From: Paraburkholderia sp. | Lineage (GTDB): Bacteria; Pseudomonadota; Gammaproteobacteria; Burkholderiales; Burkholderiaceae | Direction of reading: 5' to 3' | DNA: 64,000 bases | Assembly: GCA_004322045.1 (NCBI GenBank) | Contig: SCRN01000042.1 | Location: 1-64,000, forward strand | Shown here: piece by piece, positions 8,865 through 18,583 of the stretch | How the letters are laid out: every line of letters starts with the position of its first letter | Numbering within the stretch: position 1 is the first letter of the stretch | Notes under the pieces: model-generated | Seen by the model: only the letters and a program-made list of their open reading frames with translations | What the model was told of the DNA's origin: nothing | Database searches by the model: none | Program-made: the position numbers and the translations under genes

Positions 8865-10094
8865 TCAAGTGCCGCGAGCGAATTCGGCCGCAGCTTGGCC
8901 CGCCGCCACGCCCGATGCCCAGGCCCATTGGAAGTTATAGCCGCCAAGCCAGCCGGTGACGTCCACGGCCTCGCCGATGAAATAGAGCCCCGGCGCGCGC
9001 GCACTCATCATAGTCGTCGACGACAGCTCGCGCGTATCGACGCCGCCCTTGGTGACTTCGGCCTTGCGGTAGCCCTCGGTTCCGGAAGGCGTCAATGTCC
9101 AGCGCGAAAATGCCTCGCCCAGGCGGCGTAATATTTTATCAGACAAATCGGACAAGCGGGCTTCGGCGGACACGGCGTGCGCATCGAGCCATGCGTGCGC
9201 CAACCGGGCAGGCAGCCATTGCCCCAGCACCGTGCCGATCTGACGTTTCGTGGCGCTCGATTTTGCCTCGAGCAACGCCGCGGCGACATCGCGTCCGGGC
9301 AGCAAATCGATGACGATCGGCTCGCCGCTCTGCCAATAGCTGGAAATTTGCAGCACGCCGGGTCCTGACAACCCTCGGTGGGTAAAAAGCAAGTCTTCGA
9401 TGAACGAGCCCGAAGCCCGCTTCGGGCCCGCCGTCACCTCGACCTCGAGCGATACGCCGGCCAACGCGGCGAACGGCGCCCAATCCTCGGAAGTGAAAGT
9501 GAGCGGGACGAGCGCCGGCCGCGTGTCGACGAGCTTGTGTCCGAACTGCTTGGCAAGGCGGTAGGCGAAATCGGTGGCGCCGATCTTCGGGATCGAGAGC
9601 CCCCCGGTCGCAATCACCAAGGCGCGCGCGGCAATCTCGCCGCCGCTCGTCTCGAGCGCAAACACGCCCGATTCGCCACGCCTGACGGCATGGACCACCA
9701 CCGGACGTCGCCAGGTCACCCGGCCGGTGTCGCATTCGGCCGCAAGCAGGTCGATGATCGATTCGCTCGAATGGTCACAAAAAAGCTGACCGCGGTGCTT
9801 CTCGTGCCAAGTCACGCGATGCGCCTTCAGCAGCGCAAGAAAATCGCGCGGCGTGTAGCGCGCGAGCGCCGAACGGCAAAAGTGCGGGTTAGCCGAGAGA
9901 TAGTTGGACGGACCGGCTTGCAGGTTCGTGAAATTGCAGCGCCCGCCTCCCGAAATGCGGATCTTCTCCGCAAGACGCGGCGCGTGGTCGATCAGCGCCA
10001 CGCGCGCGCCGCGCTGCCCGGCCACAGCCGCGGACATCATCCCGGCCGCCCCGGCGCCGATGACGGCAATATCGAAAGATTCCATGGCGCGCAT
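8865..10094 (-). CDS. YhiN/HI0933-family FAD-dependent flavoprotein
   Basis: A 409-residue flavoprotein of the HI0933/YhiN family, whose substrate is unknown. The N-terminal Rossmann motif is FDIAVIGAGAAGMMSAAVAG, followed by the family hallmark KIRISGGGRCNFTN. The C-terminal end has the FAD-contacting GLYFIGEAVDVTGWLGGYNF and the conserved QWAWASG. A second in-frame ATG three codons in (10085) gives MESFDIAVIG and is an equally good start. It is divergent from tsaD and ends close to the rpsU promoter. Confidence 0.92.
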   Translation of the reverse strand: MRAMESFDIAVIGAGAAGMMSAAVAGQRGARVALIDHAPRLAEKIRISGGGRCNFTNLQAGPSNYLSANPHFCRSALARYTPRDFLALLKAHRVTWHEKHRGQLFCDHSSESIIDLLAAECDTGRVTWRRPVVVHAVRRGESGVFALETSGGEIAARALVIATGGLSIPKIGATDFAYRLAKQFGHKLVDTRPALVPLTFTSEDWAPFAALAGVSLEVEVTAGPKRASGSFIEDLLFTHRGLSGPGVLQISSYWQSGEPIVIDLLPGRDVAAALLEAKSSATKRQIGTVLGQWLPARLAHAWLDAHAVSAEARLSDLSDKILRRLGEAFSRWTLTPSGTEGYRKAEVTKGGVDTRELSSTTMMSARAPGLYFIGEAVDVTGWLGGYNFQWAWASGVAAGQAAAEFARGT

Positions 10095-10230
10095 TCTACC
10101 TGCGCGAGCGGCCCGGGTCGGCGCGCTGATATACTTTCGTGTTTTCCACGCATTCCTCGCGGTGGCGACGGCAACGGTTACAGCGGCCTAGCCGGCCAAA
10201 GTCGTTACCGCCGCCCTCGCCCATCCCACC

Positions 10231-11256
10231 ATGCTCGTTCTCGGCATCGAAAGTTCGTGCGACGAAACCGGGCTCGCGCTCTACGATACCGAGCGCGGCC
10301 TGCTCGCCCATGCCCTGCATTCGCAGATCGCAATGCATCGCGAATACGGCGGCGTCGTACCCGAACTGGCTTCCCGCGACCATATCCGCCGGGCGCTGCC
10401 GCTGCTCGAGGATGTTCTCGCCCGCTCGGGCGCCTCGCGCGCAGACATCGACGCCATCGCGTTTACACAGGGTCCCGGCCTCGCCGGTGCGCTGCTCGTC
10501 GGGGCCAGCATCGCCAATGCACTCGCGCTCGCATGGGATAAGCCCACCATCGGCATCCACCATCTCGAAGGGCACCTGCTCTCGCCGCTGCTCGTCGAGG
10601 CGCCACCACCGTTTCCGTTCGTTGCGCTGCTCGTGTCGGGCGGCCACACGCAGCTCATGCGAGTGACCGATGTGGGCGTCTACGAAACGCTCGGCGAAAC
10701 ACTGGACGATGCGGCCGGCGAAGCATTCGACAAGACGGCCAAGCTACTCGGCCTCGGCTATCCCGGCGGTCCGGAAGTTTCGCGGCTCGCCGATTACGGG
10801 ACCCCAGGCGCCGTCACGCTGCCGCGGCCGATGCTGCATTCAGGCGATCTCGATTTCAGTTTCAGCGGGTTGAAAACGGCCGTGCTGACGCAAACCAAGC
10901 AGTTGGGCGCAAACGTCTGCGAACAAGCGAAGGCCGATCTCGCGCGCGGATTCGTGGACGCGGCCGTAGACGTGCTCGTCGGCAAATCGCTGGCGGCGCT
11001 CAAGAAGACGCGGCTCAAACGGCTCGTCGTCGCGGGCGGTGTGGGCGCGAACCGCCAGTTGCGCGACGCATTGACAGCCGCCGCCAACAAGCGCGGCTTC
11101 GCTGTGCACTACCCCGATCTTGCGCTGTGCACCGATAACGGCGCGATGATCGCGCTGGCTGGCGCTTTGCGTCTGCAACGCTGGCCGCATCAAGCAAGCC
11201 GGGACTATGCGTTCACGGTCAAGCCGCGCTGGGATTTGTCGTCGCTCGCGCGATAG
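10231..11256 (+). CDS. tsaD: tRNA threonylcarbamoyladenosine synthase subunit TsaD
   Basis: TsaD transfers the threonylcarbamoyl group to A37 of tRNAs that read ANN codons, acting with TsaB and TsaE in the cytoplasm. The 341-residue protein starts [19 protein letters not shown] and has the metal-binding HxxxH at His111 and His115 (HHLEGH), plus the ATP-binding [14 protein letters not shown]. Length is normal. It is divergent from the HI0933-type gene; a TATACT box about 100 bases upstream could serve as its -10. Its position near rpsU matches the arrangement known in enterobacteria. Confidence 0.97.
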   Translation: MLVLGIESSCDETGLALYDTERGLLAHALHSQIAMHREYGGVVPELASRDHIRRALPLLEDVLARSGASRADIDAIAFTQGPGLAGALLVGASIANALALAWDKPTIGIHHLEGHLLSPLLVEAPPPFPFVALLVSGGHTQLMRVTDVGVYETLGETLDDAAGEAFDKTAKLLGLGYPGGPEVSRLADYGTPGAVTLPRPMLHSGDLDFSFSGLKTAVLTQTKQLGANVCEQAKADLARGFVDAAVDVLVGKSLAALKKTRLKRLVVAGGVGANRQLRDALTAAANKRGFAVHYPDLALCTDNGAMIALAGALRLQRWPHQASRDYAFTVKPRWDLSSLAR

Positions 11257-11278
11257 GACGATTACGGGAGGCCAGGGG

Positions 11279-12100
11279 TTAAACCGACGCTGTGGGCGCC
11301 TTCCGTTTGTCGTGCTCGATCACTGCGTAAGCGCTGTGGTTGTGAATCGATTCGAAGTTCTCCGCTTCGAGCGTGTACGCTAAGATGCGCTCGTCGCGGT
11401 TGAGCCGCCGCGCCACGTCACGTACCAAGTCTTCGACGAATTTTGGGTTCTCGTATGCGCGCTCCGTCACGAACTTCTCGTCGGGACGCTTGAGCAAGCC
11501 CCACAACTCGCACGACGCCTCCTCCTCGGCCATACGGATCAGGTCTTCGACGGGCACATCAGCCTGCAATTCGACTTCGATCGTCACATGCGAGCGCTGA
11601 TTGTGCGCGCCGTACTGGGAGATTTCCTTCGAGCAAGGGCAAAGACTCGTCACGGGCACGAGCACACGCAAGAACGTGCGGACTTCGCCATTGCGCGCCT
11701 GCCCCGTCAATGTGACCTCGTAGTCGAGCAAACTCGACACGCCCGACACCGGCGCGGTCTTCGGCACGAAGTAAGGGAACGTGACTTGAATGCGGCCGGC
11801 CGCCGCTTCGAGCTTGTCGAGCATCACGGTGAGCAGCGTGCGAAACGTAGCGAGCTCGAGCGGCGCCTTGTTCGCCTCCAATAATGCGACGAAGCGCGAC
11901 ATGTGCGTGCCCTTCTGATGGGCGGGCAGGTGCACGTCGAGGTTCCATGTCCCCACCGTCGGCTGGATGTCGCCCCTAGGCGTGCGCACCGTCAGCGGAT
12001 GGCGCACCCCCTTCACCCCGACGCGTTGAATCGGAATCTGCCTCGTGTCGACCGTGCTTTGAATATCGGGCATGACGAAGGCGGGATTCATCTGGTTCAT
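11279..12100 (-). CDS. folE2: GTP cyclohydrolase FolE2 (type IB)
   Basis: FolE2 converts GTP to 7,8-dihydroneopterin triphosphate, the first step of folate synthesis. It is the metal-flexible alternative to FolE and in some bacteria is induced by zinc shortage. The 273-residue protein has the family motif [18 protein letters not shown] with the metal-ligand Cys. I chose the ATG at 12100 ([18 protein letters not shown]), preceded by AGGACAAGAAG, instead of a longer upstream frame that lacks conservation. No Zur-like site was evident upstream. It is convergent with tsaD. Confidence 0.95.
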   Translation of the reverse strand: MNQMNPAFVMPDIQSTVDTRQIPIQRVGVKGVRHPLTVRTPRGDIQPTVGTWNLDVHLPAHQKGTHMSRFVALLEANKAPLELATFRTLLTVMLDKLEAAAGRIQVTFPYFVPKTAPVSGVSSLLDYEVTLTGQARNGEVRTFLRVLVPVTSLCPCSKEISQYGAHNQRSHVTIEVELQADVPVEDLIRMAEEEASCELWGLLKRPDEKFVTERAYENPKFVEDLVRDVARRLNRDERILAYTLEAENFESIHNHSAYAVIEHDKRKAPTASV

Positions 12101-12160
12101 CTTCTTGTCCTGATGGGCGCGGCTGCGAAGCCGGAGCGCAGGGGCCGGCGAAAGTCGCGC

Positions 12161-12191
12161 CAATAAATAAACATGGGCCCGAAGGCCCATG
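12161..12191 (-). terminator. Rho-independent terminator of the xseB-ispA-dxs operon
   Basis: On the minus strand a perfect 8-bp stem CATGGGCC / GGCCCATG with a TTCG tetraloop is followed by a T-rich stretch. It lies about 45 bases after the dxs stop codon. Confidence 0.85.
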
Positions 12192-12235
12192 CGTGCATCC
12201 TAAACGCGGCAGCCGCTTGAGCGGCTGGCGCGGGA

Positions 12236-14134
12236 TCAAGCCACGCGCTGCGCCGCCAGCTTAGCCGCCGGCTCGAAAAAGCGTGCGCGAATCGACCGTT
12301 CGATGCCCGCGCCGTCAAGGCCGCATTCCGCCAGCAACTTGGCCGGGTCGCCATGGTCGATGAAGCTGTCGGGGAGGCCCAATTGTAGTACGGGCCGAAC
12401 AACCCCATTAGCAAGCAGGGATTCCACACAAGCCGAACCCGCACCGCCCATGATGCAGCCTTCTTCGACCGTGACGATCGCATCGTGCGTTTGCGCCAGC
12501 TCGCGCACGAGGTCGGCATCGACCGGCTTGACGAAACGCATATTCGCGACCGTGGCATCGAGCCCTTCCGCCGCTGCCAGTGCCGGCGCGACCATGGTCC
12601 CGAACGCGAGAATCGCAATGCGGCTACCCTTCGGCGCAGTCGATTGACGGCGAATTTCGCCACGGCCTACCGGCAGCGCCTGCATCTGTTTCACCGTGGC
12701 GACACCCGTTCCCGCGCCGCGCGGGTAACGAACCGCCGTCGGATTGGGCTGCTGCAGCGCCGTGTACAACATCTGGCGGCACTCGTTCTCATCGGCGGGC
12801 GCCATCACGGTCATGTTGGGAATGCAGCGCAGGAACGCCAGATCGTAGGCGCCCGCGTGCGTCGCGCCATCGGCGCCTACGAGCCCCGCCCGGTCGATCG
12901 CGAATACGACCGGGAGGTTCTGCAATGCGACGTCGTGAATCAACTGGTCGTACCCGCGCTGCAAGAACGTCGAATAGATAGCGACGACAGGCTTCATGCC
13001 TTCCGTGGCCATGCCGCCCGCGAAGGTCACCGCATGCTGTTCGGCGATACCCACATCGAAATAGCGATCGGGAAAGCGCCTCTCGAATTCAACCATGCCC
13101 GAGCCTTCGCGCATGGCCGGCGTAATGCCCACGACGCGCGAATCCAATTCGGCCGCATCGCACAACCACTCGCCGAATACCTGCGTGTAGGTTTTCTTCG
13201 ACGGCGAGCTAGGCGGCTTGATGCCTTCGGCCGGATTGAACTTGCCCGGCCCGTGATAGAGCACGGGATCGGCTTCGGCAAGCTTGTAGCCTTGCCCCTT
13301 CTTCGTCACGACGTGCAGGAATTGCGGGCCGCGCAACTCCCGAATGTTTTGCAGCGTCGGGATCAACGAGTCGAGATCGTGTCCGTCGATGGGACCGATG
13401 TAGTTGAACCCGAACTCCTCGAACAGCGTGGCGGGCACCACCATGCCCTTCGCGTGCTCTTCGAGCTTGCGCGCCAACTCGAGCATCGGCGGCGCAACGC
13501 GCAAGACGCGCTCCACGCCCGCGCGAGCGGCCGCATAGAAACGCCCGGACATCAGCCGAGCCAGATGGCGATTGAGCGCGCCGACAGGCGGCGAAATCGA
13601 CATGTCGTTGTCGTTCAAGATCACGAGCAGCGGCAAATCGTCGCACACGCCGGCGTTATTCATGGCTTCGAACGCCATGCCCGCCGTCATCGCGCCATCG
13701 CCGATCACGGCGATCGAGAAACGATCGATACCCTCTAGCTTGCTTGCGATCGCCATGCCCAGCGCCGCGGAAATCGAGGTGCTCGAATGCGCGGTGCCGA
13801 ATGTGTCGTATTGCGATTCCGAGCGGCGCGGAAACCCCGAAATGCCGCCGCGCTGACGCAACGTGGGCATCCGGTCTCGACGCCCCGTCAGAATCTTATG
13901 AGGATAAGTTTGGTGGCCCACGTCCCATACGATACGGTCGTTCGGCGTATCGAAAACGTAGTGCAAGGCAATCGTCAGTTCGACGGTGCCGAGATTCGAC
14001 GACAAATGGCCGCCCGTTTGCGACACGCTGTCGAGCACGAATGCGCGCAGCTCGTCGGCAAGCGGCTTCAGTTGACGGCGATCGAGGCGACGCAGGTCCG
14101 CCGGGTCGTCGATGGTTTTCAACAAGTCGTACAT
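12236..14134 (-). CDS. dxs: 1-deoxy-D-xylulose-5-phosphate synthase Dxs
   Basis: Dxs condenses pyruvate and glyceraldehyde-3-phosphate with thiamine diphosphate, the entry step of the MEP isoprenoid pathway. The thiamine-binding motif runs from [16 protein letters not shown] to [12 protein letters not shown], and the transketolase-like domain has the conserved [15 protein letters not shown]. The ATG at 14134 ([18 protein letters not shown]) is preceded by GGAACGACG and gives 632 residues, the usual length. It is the last gene of an operon with ispA and xseB, so precursor and prenyl synthesis are co-expressed. Confidence 0.97.
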   Translation of the reverse strand: MYDLLKTIDDPADLRRLDRRQLKPLADELRAFVLDSVSQTGGHLSSNLGTVELTIALHYVFDTPNDRIVWDVGHQTYPHKILTGRRDRMPTLRQRGGISGFPRRSESQYDTFGTAHSSTSISAALGMAIASKLEGIDRFSIAVIGDGAMTAGMAFEAMNNAGVCDDLPLLVILNDNDMSISPPVGALNRHLARLMSGRFYAAARAGVERVLRVAPPMLELARKLEEHAKGMVVPATLFEEFGFNYIGPIDGHDLDSLIPTLQNIRELRGPQFLHVVTKKGQGYKLAEADPVLYHGPGKFNPAEGIKPPSSPSKKTYTQVFGEWLCDAAELDSRVVGITPAMREGSGMVEFERRFPDRYFDVGIAEQHAVTFAGGMATEGMKPVVAIYSTFLQRGYDQLIHDVALQNLPVVFAIDRAGLVGADGATHAGAYDLAFLRCIPNMTVMAPADENECRQMLYTALQQPNPTAVRYPRGAGTGVATVKQMQALPVGRGEIRRQSTAPKGSRIAILAFGTMVAPALAAAEGLDATVANMRFVKPVDADLVRELAQTHDAIVTVEEGCIMGGAGSACVESLLANGVVRPVLQLGLPDSFIDHGDPAKLLAECGLDGAGIERSIRARFFEPAAKLAAQRVA

Positions 14135-14220
14135 CGTCGTTCCATTGTAGGAAAAGTTACGCGCCCGCATTTTTTCGCACGCTTCTCGAGGCCAACGGCG
14201 CGCGCCAGCGGGCTTCGCGT

Positions 14221-15105
14221 TCAACTCACCCGGTGCACCACCAGGTCGGCAAGCTCAGCCAGACGCCGTGCATGCTCACCGAAAGGCGCAAGCGCGTCAT
14301 GCGCGTCGCGCCTCAGTTGCGCCGCCAAAGCACGCGACGCTTCAAGCCCGATAATCGAAACGTAAGTCGGTTTGCCGTCCTTCGCGTCCTTGCCCGCCGT
14401 CTTGCCGAGCGTCGCGGAGTCGGTCGTCACATCGAGGATGTCGTCGACGACTTGGAATGCCAATCCGACCGCCGCCGCATAGGCGTCGAGCGCCGCAAGC
14501 GCCCGCGCATCGGGGGCCGTCCCGGCCAGTGCGCCCATGCGCACGGACGCGCGCAACAGTGCGCCGGTCTTCATCCGATGCATCGTTTCGAGCTGCTGCC
14601 GCGTGAGCGTGAGCCCCACGCTCGCCAAGTCGATCGCTTGCCCGCCGGCCATGCCGAGCGAGCCGCTCGCCTGCGCCAGCTCGCGCACGAGCGCCGCTTG
14701 CGCAGACGCGCCCAGCGCCGCCTCATCGGTCAGCACGACGAATGCCTGCGACTGCAGGGCATCCCCGACCAGCAGCGCCGTGGCTTCGTCATATTTGACG
14801 TGCACCGTCGGCTTGCCGCGGCGCAAATCGTCATCGTCCATGCACGGCATGTCGTCATGCACGAGCGAATAGACGTGAATCATCTCGAGCGCCGCCGATG
14901 CCGCTTCCAAAGCCTGCGGCCGCGCCCCCGTCAATTCGCCTGCGGCATGCACGAGCAACGGCCGGATGCGCTTGCCGCCGCCGAGCACCGCATAACGCAT
15001 CGCTTCGTGGAGCCGCGCGGGTTCCGCGGCCGATGCCGGCAAGTAACGTTCGAGTGCCGCTTCGACGCGCGCGAGCACCGCACGCATCCATTCTTCAAAT
15101 GTCAT
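14221..15105 (-). CDS. ispA: Polyprenyl (farnesyl/geranyl) diphosphate synthase IspA
   Basis: IspA condenses IPP with DMAPP and GPP to give farnesyl diphosphate. The two Asp-rich motifs are clear: [19 protein letters not shown] and [15 protein letters not shown], with [18 protein letters not shown] near the start. The ATG at 15105 ([20 protein letters not shown]) overlaps the xseB stop by four bases (ATGA), which fixes the start and shows translational coupling. Length 294 is normal. Confidence 0.95.
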   Translation of the reverse strand: MTFEEWMRAVLARVEAALERYLPASAAEPARLHEAMRYAVLGGGKRIRPLLVHAAGELTGARPQALEAASAALEMIHVYSLVHDDMPCMDDDDLRRGKPTVHVKYDEATALLVGDALQSQAFVVLTDEAALGASAQAALVRELAQASGSLGMAGGQAIDLASVGLTLTRQQLETMHRMKTGALLRASVRMGALAGTAPDARALAALDAYAAAVGLAFQVVDDILDVTTDSATLGKTAGKDAKDGKPTYVSIIGLEASRALAAQLRRDAHDALAPFGEHARRLAELADLVVHRVS

Positions 15106-15404
15106 AGATCGTCTCCGCTGTCCGCGGGGGCCGTACCGGGAGGCAGCGGCTTGAGCGTCTCGCCATCGAGCACGCGCACCTGCTGCTCCACCTTTTCCAG
15201 TTGCTGCTGGCAATACGCTACCAGGGCTGCGCCGCGACGGTACGCGGCCAGCGACTCCTCGAGGCTCAAGGCGCCGCCCTCCATACAGGAAACCAGCTCT
15301 TCCAGCTCGGCCACCGCCGCTTCATAGTTCCGGGGCAGTGCCGCATCCCCTTGTTCGCCGCCGAGAGCGGGCGCGGGCGTACCTTCGGGTGCTATCTTCG
15401 CCAT
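15102..15404 (-). CDS. xseB: Exodeoxyribonuclease VII small subunit
   Basis: XseB is the small coiled-coil subunit of exonuclease VII, which degrades single-stranded DNA with XseA. The 100-residue protein carries the family stretch NYEAAVAELEELVSCMEGG and LSLEESLAAYRRGAALV, slightly extended at both ends compared with the usual 70 to 80 residues. It heads the xseB-ispA-dxs operon and overlaps ispA by four bases. Confidence 0.95.
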   Translation of the reverse strand: MAKIAPEGTPAPALGGEQGDAALPRNYEAAVAELEELVSCMEGGALSLEESLAAYRRGAALVAYCQQQLEKVEQQVRVLDGETLKPLPPGTAPADSGDDL

Positions 15405-15607
15405 CGGATAGGGGTGAACTTAAAAGCAAGTCGGACATTCTACGGCAAAAGCGCACCACCTAGCCCATCCGCCCCCCCGGCCCAACCCTCCGATCGAGGG
15501 CAAAAAAACAACACTCAATGCGCCGCCAACCCCTGCGGGATCGCTTTTTGCACCTGCTTTTTTGACCCAAATCATGTACTTAAGTGCCCCAAGGGAGGGG
15601 GAAAGGG

Positions 15608-15613
15608 TATAAT
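15608..15613 (+). promoter_or_regulatory. Possible -10 box for the Rieske oxygenase gene
   Basis: A perfect TATAAT preceded by AAGGG lies 70 bases upstream of the Rieske gene start. No convincing -35 is seen at normal spacing; a TTGACC occurs about 40 bases further up. The call rests on the -10 alone. Confidence 0.35.
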
Positions 15614-15682
15614 CTCAGGTTCCCTAAATCGAATCTTCGATGGTTGGGTTGTTCACTGCTTTCACGTTTTTCGGGAGTGGGA

Positions 15683-16789
15683 ATGTCCAATCTGAGCAAT
15701 GCTTTGCAACTCAAGGCCATTTCGAGCCAGCTGCCGGTCACGGCTTACTTCGATGAAGCGCTGCTCGCGCGAGAAATCGAAACACTTTTCAAGAAGGGTC
15801 CTCGCTACGTCGGGCATGAGTTGTTGGTGCCCGAGGCGGGGAATTATTTCGCCCTACCCAGCGAAAACGAAGGACGCGTGCTCGTGCGCAACCAACGTTC
15901 GCAGGTGGAACTGCTATCGAACGTCTGCCGTCACCGCCAGGCGATCATGCTCAATGGGCGCGGCCAGGCTCAGAACATCGTCTGCCCGCTGCACCGCTGG
16001 ACCTACGACCTCGACGGCGAATTGCTCGGCGCGCCGCATTTCGCCGACAACCCTTGCCTGAACCTCGGCGCCACGGCGCTGCAGAACTGGCACGGCTTGC
16101 TGTTCGAGGCCGAGGGCCGGGACGTCGCGAAAGATTTGGCGAAGCTCGGCACGCAGCATCATTTCGACTTCACGGACTACATGTTCGATCATGTCGAAGT
16201 GCACGAGTGCAACTACAACTGGAAGACGTTCATCGAGGTGTATCTCGAGGACTATCACGTCGTGCCGTTCCATCCGGGCCTCGGCAGCTTCGTCAATTGC
16301 GACGACCTGACCTGGGAGTTCGGCGATTGGTACAGCGTCCAGACGGTTGGCGTGCACAACGGGCTCGCCAAGCCCGGCAGCACGGTCTATCGCAAGTGGC
16401 ACGACCAAGTGCTGCGCGTGCGCGACGGCAAGCCGCCCGAATATGGCGCCATCTGGATGGTGTACTACCCGGGGCTCATGATCGAGTGGTACCCGCACGT
16501 GCTCGTCGTCTCGTGGCTGATTCCGCGCGGCCCGCGCAAAACGACGAACATCGTGGAGTTCTACTACCCCGAGGAATTCGCCCTGTTCGAGCGAGAATTC
16601 GTCGAAGCGGAGCGCGCGGCCTATATGGAGACGGCGCGCGAGGACGACGAGATCGGCGAGCGCATGGACGCAGGCCGCCTTGCACTGCTCGAGCGCGGCG
16701 AGTCCCAGGTCGGGCCTTATCAGAGCCCGATGGAAGACGGCATGCAGCATTTCCACGAGTTCCTGCGGCGCGAGCTGGGCGAAATCTGA
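15683..16789 (+). CDS. Rieske (2Fe-2S) aromatic-ring-hydroxylating-type oxygenase alpha subunit
   Basis: A 368-residue mononuclear iron oxygenase. The Rieske cluster ligands are Cys82, His84, Cys101 and His104 (VCRHRQ, IVCPLHRW). The catalytic domain has the iron-site region NYNWKTFIEVYLEDYHVVPF with candidate His and acidic ligands. Similarity is to the alpha subunits of ring-hydroxylating and quaternary-amine oxygenases; the substrate cannot be told from sequence. No reductase or beta subunit is adjacent, so electrons must come from elsewhere. The ATG at 15683 follows GGGAGTGGGA. A strong terminator follows. Confidence 0.85.
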   Translation: MSNLSNALQLKAISSQLPVTAYFDEALLAREIETLFKKGPRYVGHELLVPEAGNYFALPSENEGRVLVRNQRSQVELLSNVCRHRQAIMLNGRGQAQNIVCPLHRWTYDLDGELLGAPHFADNPCLNLGATALQNWHGLLFEAEGRDVAKDLAKLGTQHHFDFTDYMFDHVEVHECNYNWKTFIEVYLEDYHVVPFHPGLGSFVNCDDLTWEFGDWYSVQTVGVHNGLAKPGSTVYRKWHDQVLRVRDGKPPEYGAIWMVYYPGLMIEWYPHVLVVSWLIPRGPRKTTNIVEFYYPEEFALFEREFVEAERAAYMETAREDDEIGERMDAGRLALLERGESQVGPYQSPMEDGMQHFHEFLRRELGEI

Positions 16790-16831
16790 CGCGGCTCGCA
16801 ATCCGCGTGCGGCCAAGCGCCCCGATCGGAC

Positions 16832-16874
16832 GACGGGCAAGACGGCGAACACGCCTCTTGCCCGTCTTTTTGTT
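16832..16874 (+). terminator. Rho-independent terminator after the Rieske gene
   Basis: An 11-bp stem GACGGGCAAGA / TCTTGCCCGTC with a 13-base loop runs directly into TTTTTGTTT. Confidence 0.85.
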
Positions 16875-16935
16875 TAGACTGCAATCAATCGTCCGCCATC
16901 CAAGCGGGAGTTCGCTCGCCACCGAGGTGCCCATC

Positions 16936-17808
16936 ATGCCGCACACGCATTACACCACCCTCATTTCGGCCGACAACCTGGCGGAGCGCTTATCCAGCGC
17001 CCCCGGCAGCGTCTTGGTCTTCGACTGCAGCTTCGACCTCGCCAACCCGAGCGCAGGCGAGCAAGCCTATGCGTCGGGCCATATCCCCGGCGCCCATTAT
17101 TTGCACCTCGATCGCGACCTGTCCGGCGCAAAGACGGGCAAGAACGGCCGGCACCCGCTGCCTGCCCGCGATGCGCTCGTCGATACCCTCGCTAAGCACG
17201 GGCTGAAGGAGCGCCAGCAAGTTGTCGCTTACGATGCTCAAGGCGGCGGCTATGCGGCGCGCCTTTGGTGGCTGTTGCGTTGGCTGGGCCACGATTCGGT
17301 GGCCGTGCTCGACGGTGGCCTGCAAGCGTGGCAAGCCGCAGGGCAAAAGCTCGACACCGCTGCGCCCGGCGCCGTGGCGCGCGGCGATTTCAAAGCCGCC
17401 GCGCCGCTTGCCGTAACCGTGGACGCCCAACACTTGCTGGCGAACATGAAGGGCGGCGAACAGATTGTCATCGATGCGCGCTCGCCGGACCGGTATCGCG
17501 GAGAAAACGAAACGATCGACCCCGTTGCCGGCCACATCCCCGGTGCGCTCAATCGCTTCTTCAAGGACAACCTGACGTCCGACGGGCGTTTCAAGTCGGC
17601 CCACACGCTGCGCGCGGAGTTCAGCGCGGTCATGGGTCAAAAATCGCCCGAGCATGTGGTGCTGCAATGCGGCTCCGGCGTCACCGCATGCCATAACGCG
17701 CTCGCGATGGAGGTAGCCGGCTTGCACGGCCCCGCGCTGTATGCGGGGTCCTGGAGCGAGTGGTGCACCGACCCGTCGCGCCCGGTCGCGACCGGGCCGA
17801 ATCCTTGA
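16936..17808 (+). CDS. sseA: 3-mercaptopyruvate/thiosulfate sulfurtransferase SseA
   Basis: Two tandem rhodanese domains make up this 290-residue cytoplasmic enzyme, which moves sulfane sulfur from 3-mercaptopyruvate or thiosulfate to thiophilic acceptors. The active-site loop is CGSGVT with catalytic Cys245; this loop type is typical of mercaptopyruvate sulfurtransferases. The first domain lacks the Cys (VVAYDAQGGGYAARLWW), as expected. The start follows GAGGTG. A much longer open frame upstream is an artefact of the Rieske gene composition. Confidence 0.92.
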   Translation: MPHTHYTTLISADNLAERLSSAPGSVLVFDCSFDLANPSAGEQAYASGHIPGAHYLHLDRDLSGAKTGKNGRHPLPARDALVDTLAKHGLKERQQVVAYDAQGGGYAARLWWLLRWLGHDSVAVLDGGLQAWQAAGQKLDTAAPGAVARGDFKAAAPLAVTVDAQHLLANMKGGEQIVIDARSPDRYRGENETIDPVAGHIPGALNRFFKDNLTSDGRFKSAHTLRAEFSAVMGQKSPEHVVLQCGSGVTACHNALAMEVAGLHGPALYAGSWSEWCTDPSRPVATGPNP

Positions 17809-17846
17809 GAGGACGGCGCTCGCTGCCCTTCGGCGAACGCTCGCAG

Positions 17847-18398
17847 CTAACCGCCTGGCGAATCCTTTAGCAACCGAGCGCTGGCCGACGAGTTTTTGGC
17901 GATGGACGCCTGCGTGCCGAAGCGCCCGTTCTTCGGCACGTTGTCCGGGGCGCTCAAGTTGAGCAATTGAACCGCGGCTCCGGCAGGCAGGTCGCGCAGC
18001 CAACGGCTCAGGGGCGAGACGGTCATCATGTTGCCGGCCAGCGCCGATGCAGTCCCGTAGTAGAGCGCGATATCGGCCGGGTAGTGCAGAGTGCGCACCG
18101 TGCGCACGGCGACGAGATCGGCCGCGGCCCGCTGTTGCAGACGCCGCGGCAACGCCATCGTGGTTGAAGTCTCCCCATCCAGCACATGCAGGAATTCGGG
18201 CTGCCCCGGCAGTTTCAACCATTTGACGGCAACGCGAATTCCCTTGAACACCCTTTTCGGCCAAGCCTGGCCGATCGGTCGCAAGACGATAGTGCGGTTG
18301 GGATCTCGAGCCGTAGACATGCAGTAGCCGAGTGCGTTATTGCCCGTCTTACCGTCGGCAAGCGAGACCATGTGGGTCGCAAGAGGAGGATGGCTCAT
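17847..18398 (-). CDS. Hypothetical protein
   Basis: I do not recognise this 183-residue frame. It begins MSHPPLATHMVSLADGKTGNN and shows no signal peptide, membrane segment or metal motif. A GTG nine codons upstream (18425) would extend it. It converges on sseA. Supporting a real gene is only the lack of any competing frame in 17.8-18.5 kb and ordinary codon use; no clear ribosome site is seen. Confidence 0.45.
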   Translation of the reverse strand: MSHPPLATHMVSLADGKTGNNALGYCMSTARDPNRTIVLRPIGQAWPKRVFKGIRVAVKWLKLPGQPEFLHVLDGETSTTMALPRRLQQRAAADLVAVRTVRTLHYPADIALYYGTASALAGNMMTVSPLSRWLRDLPAGAAVQLLNLSAPDNVPKNGRFGTQASIAKNSSASARLLKDSPGG

Positions 18399-18583
18399 CG
18401 TATCGGTGGAGCGGTTCCCCGCCACATGGCGCGGCGGGAGAGCGCTGCTTGACTGAAAACGAGGAGCCTACGCGATCGGAACGTGCGCTATCGCTAAGAA
18501 CGATCGTTTTCAGACCAAGTGAATCATGCCGGACGGCCCACGCGCCCGCGAGCCGTCTTGGGCGACTGATGCAGATGCAGCCG

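Noticed and set aside
8863-8868. TTGACA upstream of rpsU as -35 partner of TATACT
   Set aside because: The spacing is well over 20 bases, too long for a sigma-70 promoter; the extended -10 is a better explanation.
15486-15507. Hairpin next to an A-run upstream of xseB as a terminator
   Set aside because: For the minus strand the T-run lies before the stem, and for the plus strand it is an A-run, so neither orientation fits.
16054-16935. Upstream extension of the sseA frame
   Set aside because: It overlaps the Rieske gene in another frame and has Arg-rich shadow composition. The ATG at 16936 has its own ribosome site and matches the rhodanese start.
16990-18264. 424-codon minus-strand frame across sseA
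   Set aside because: It is antisense to the two rhodanese domains and has no recognisable domain.
18499-18508. Palindrome AACGATCGTT in the gap after NDH-2
   Set aside because: It is only 10 bp, with no matching promoter or second copy seen.
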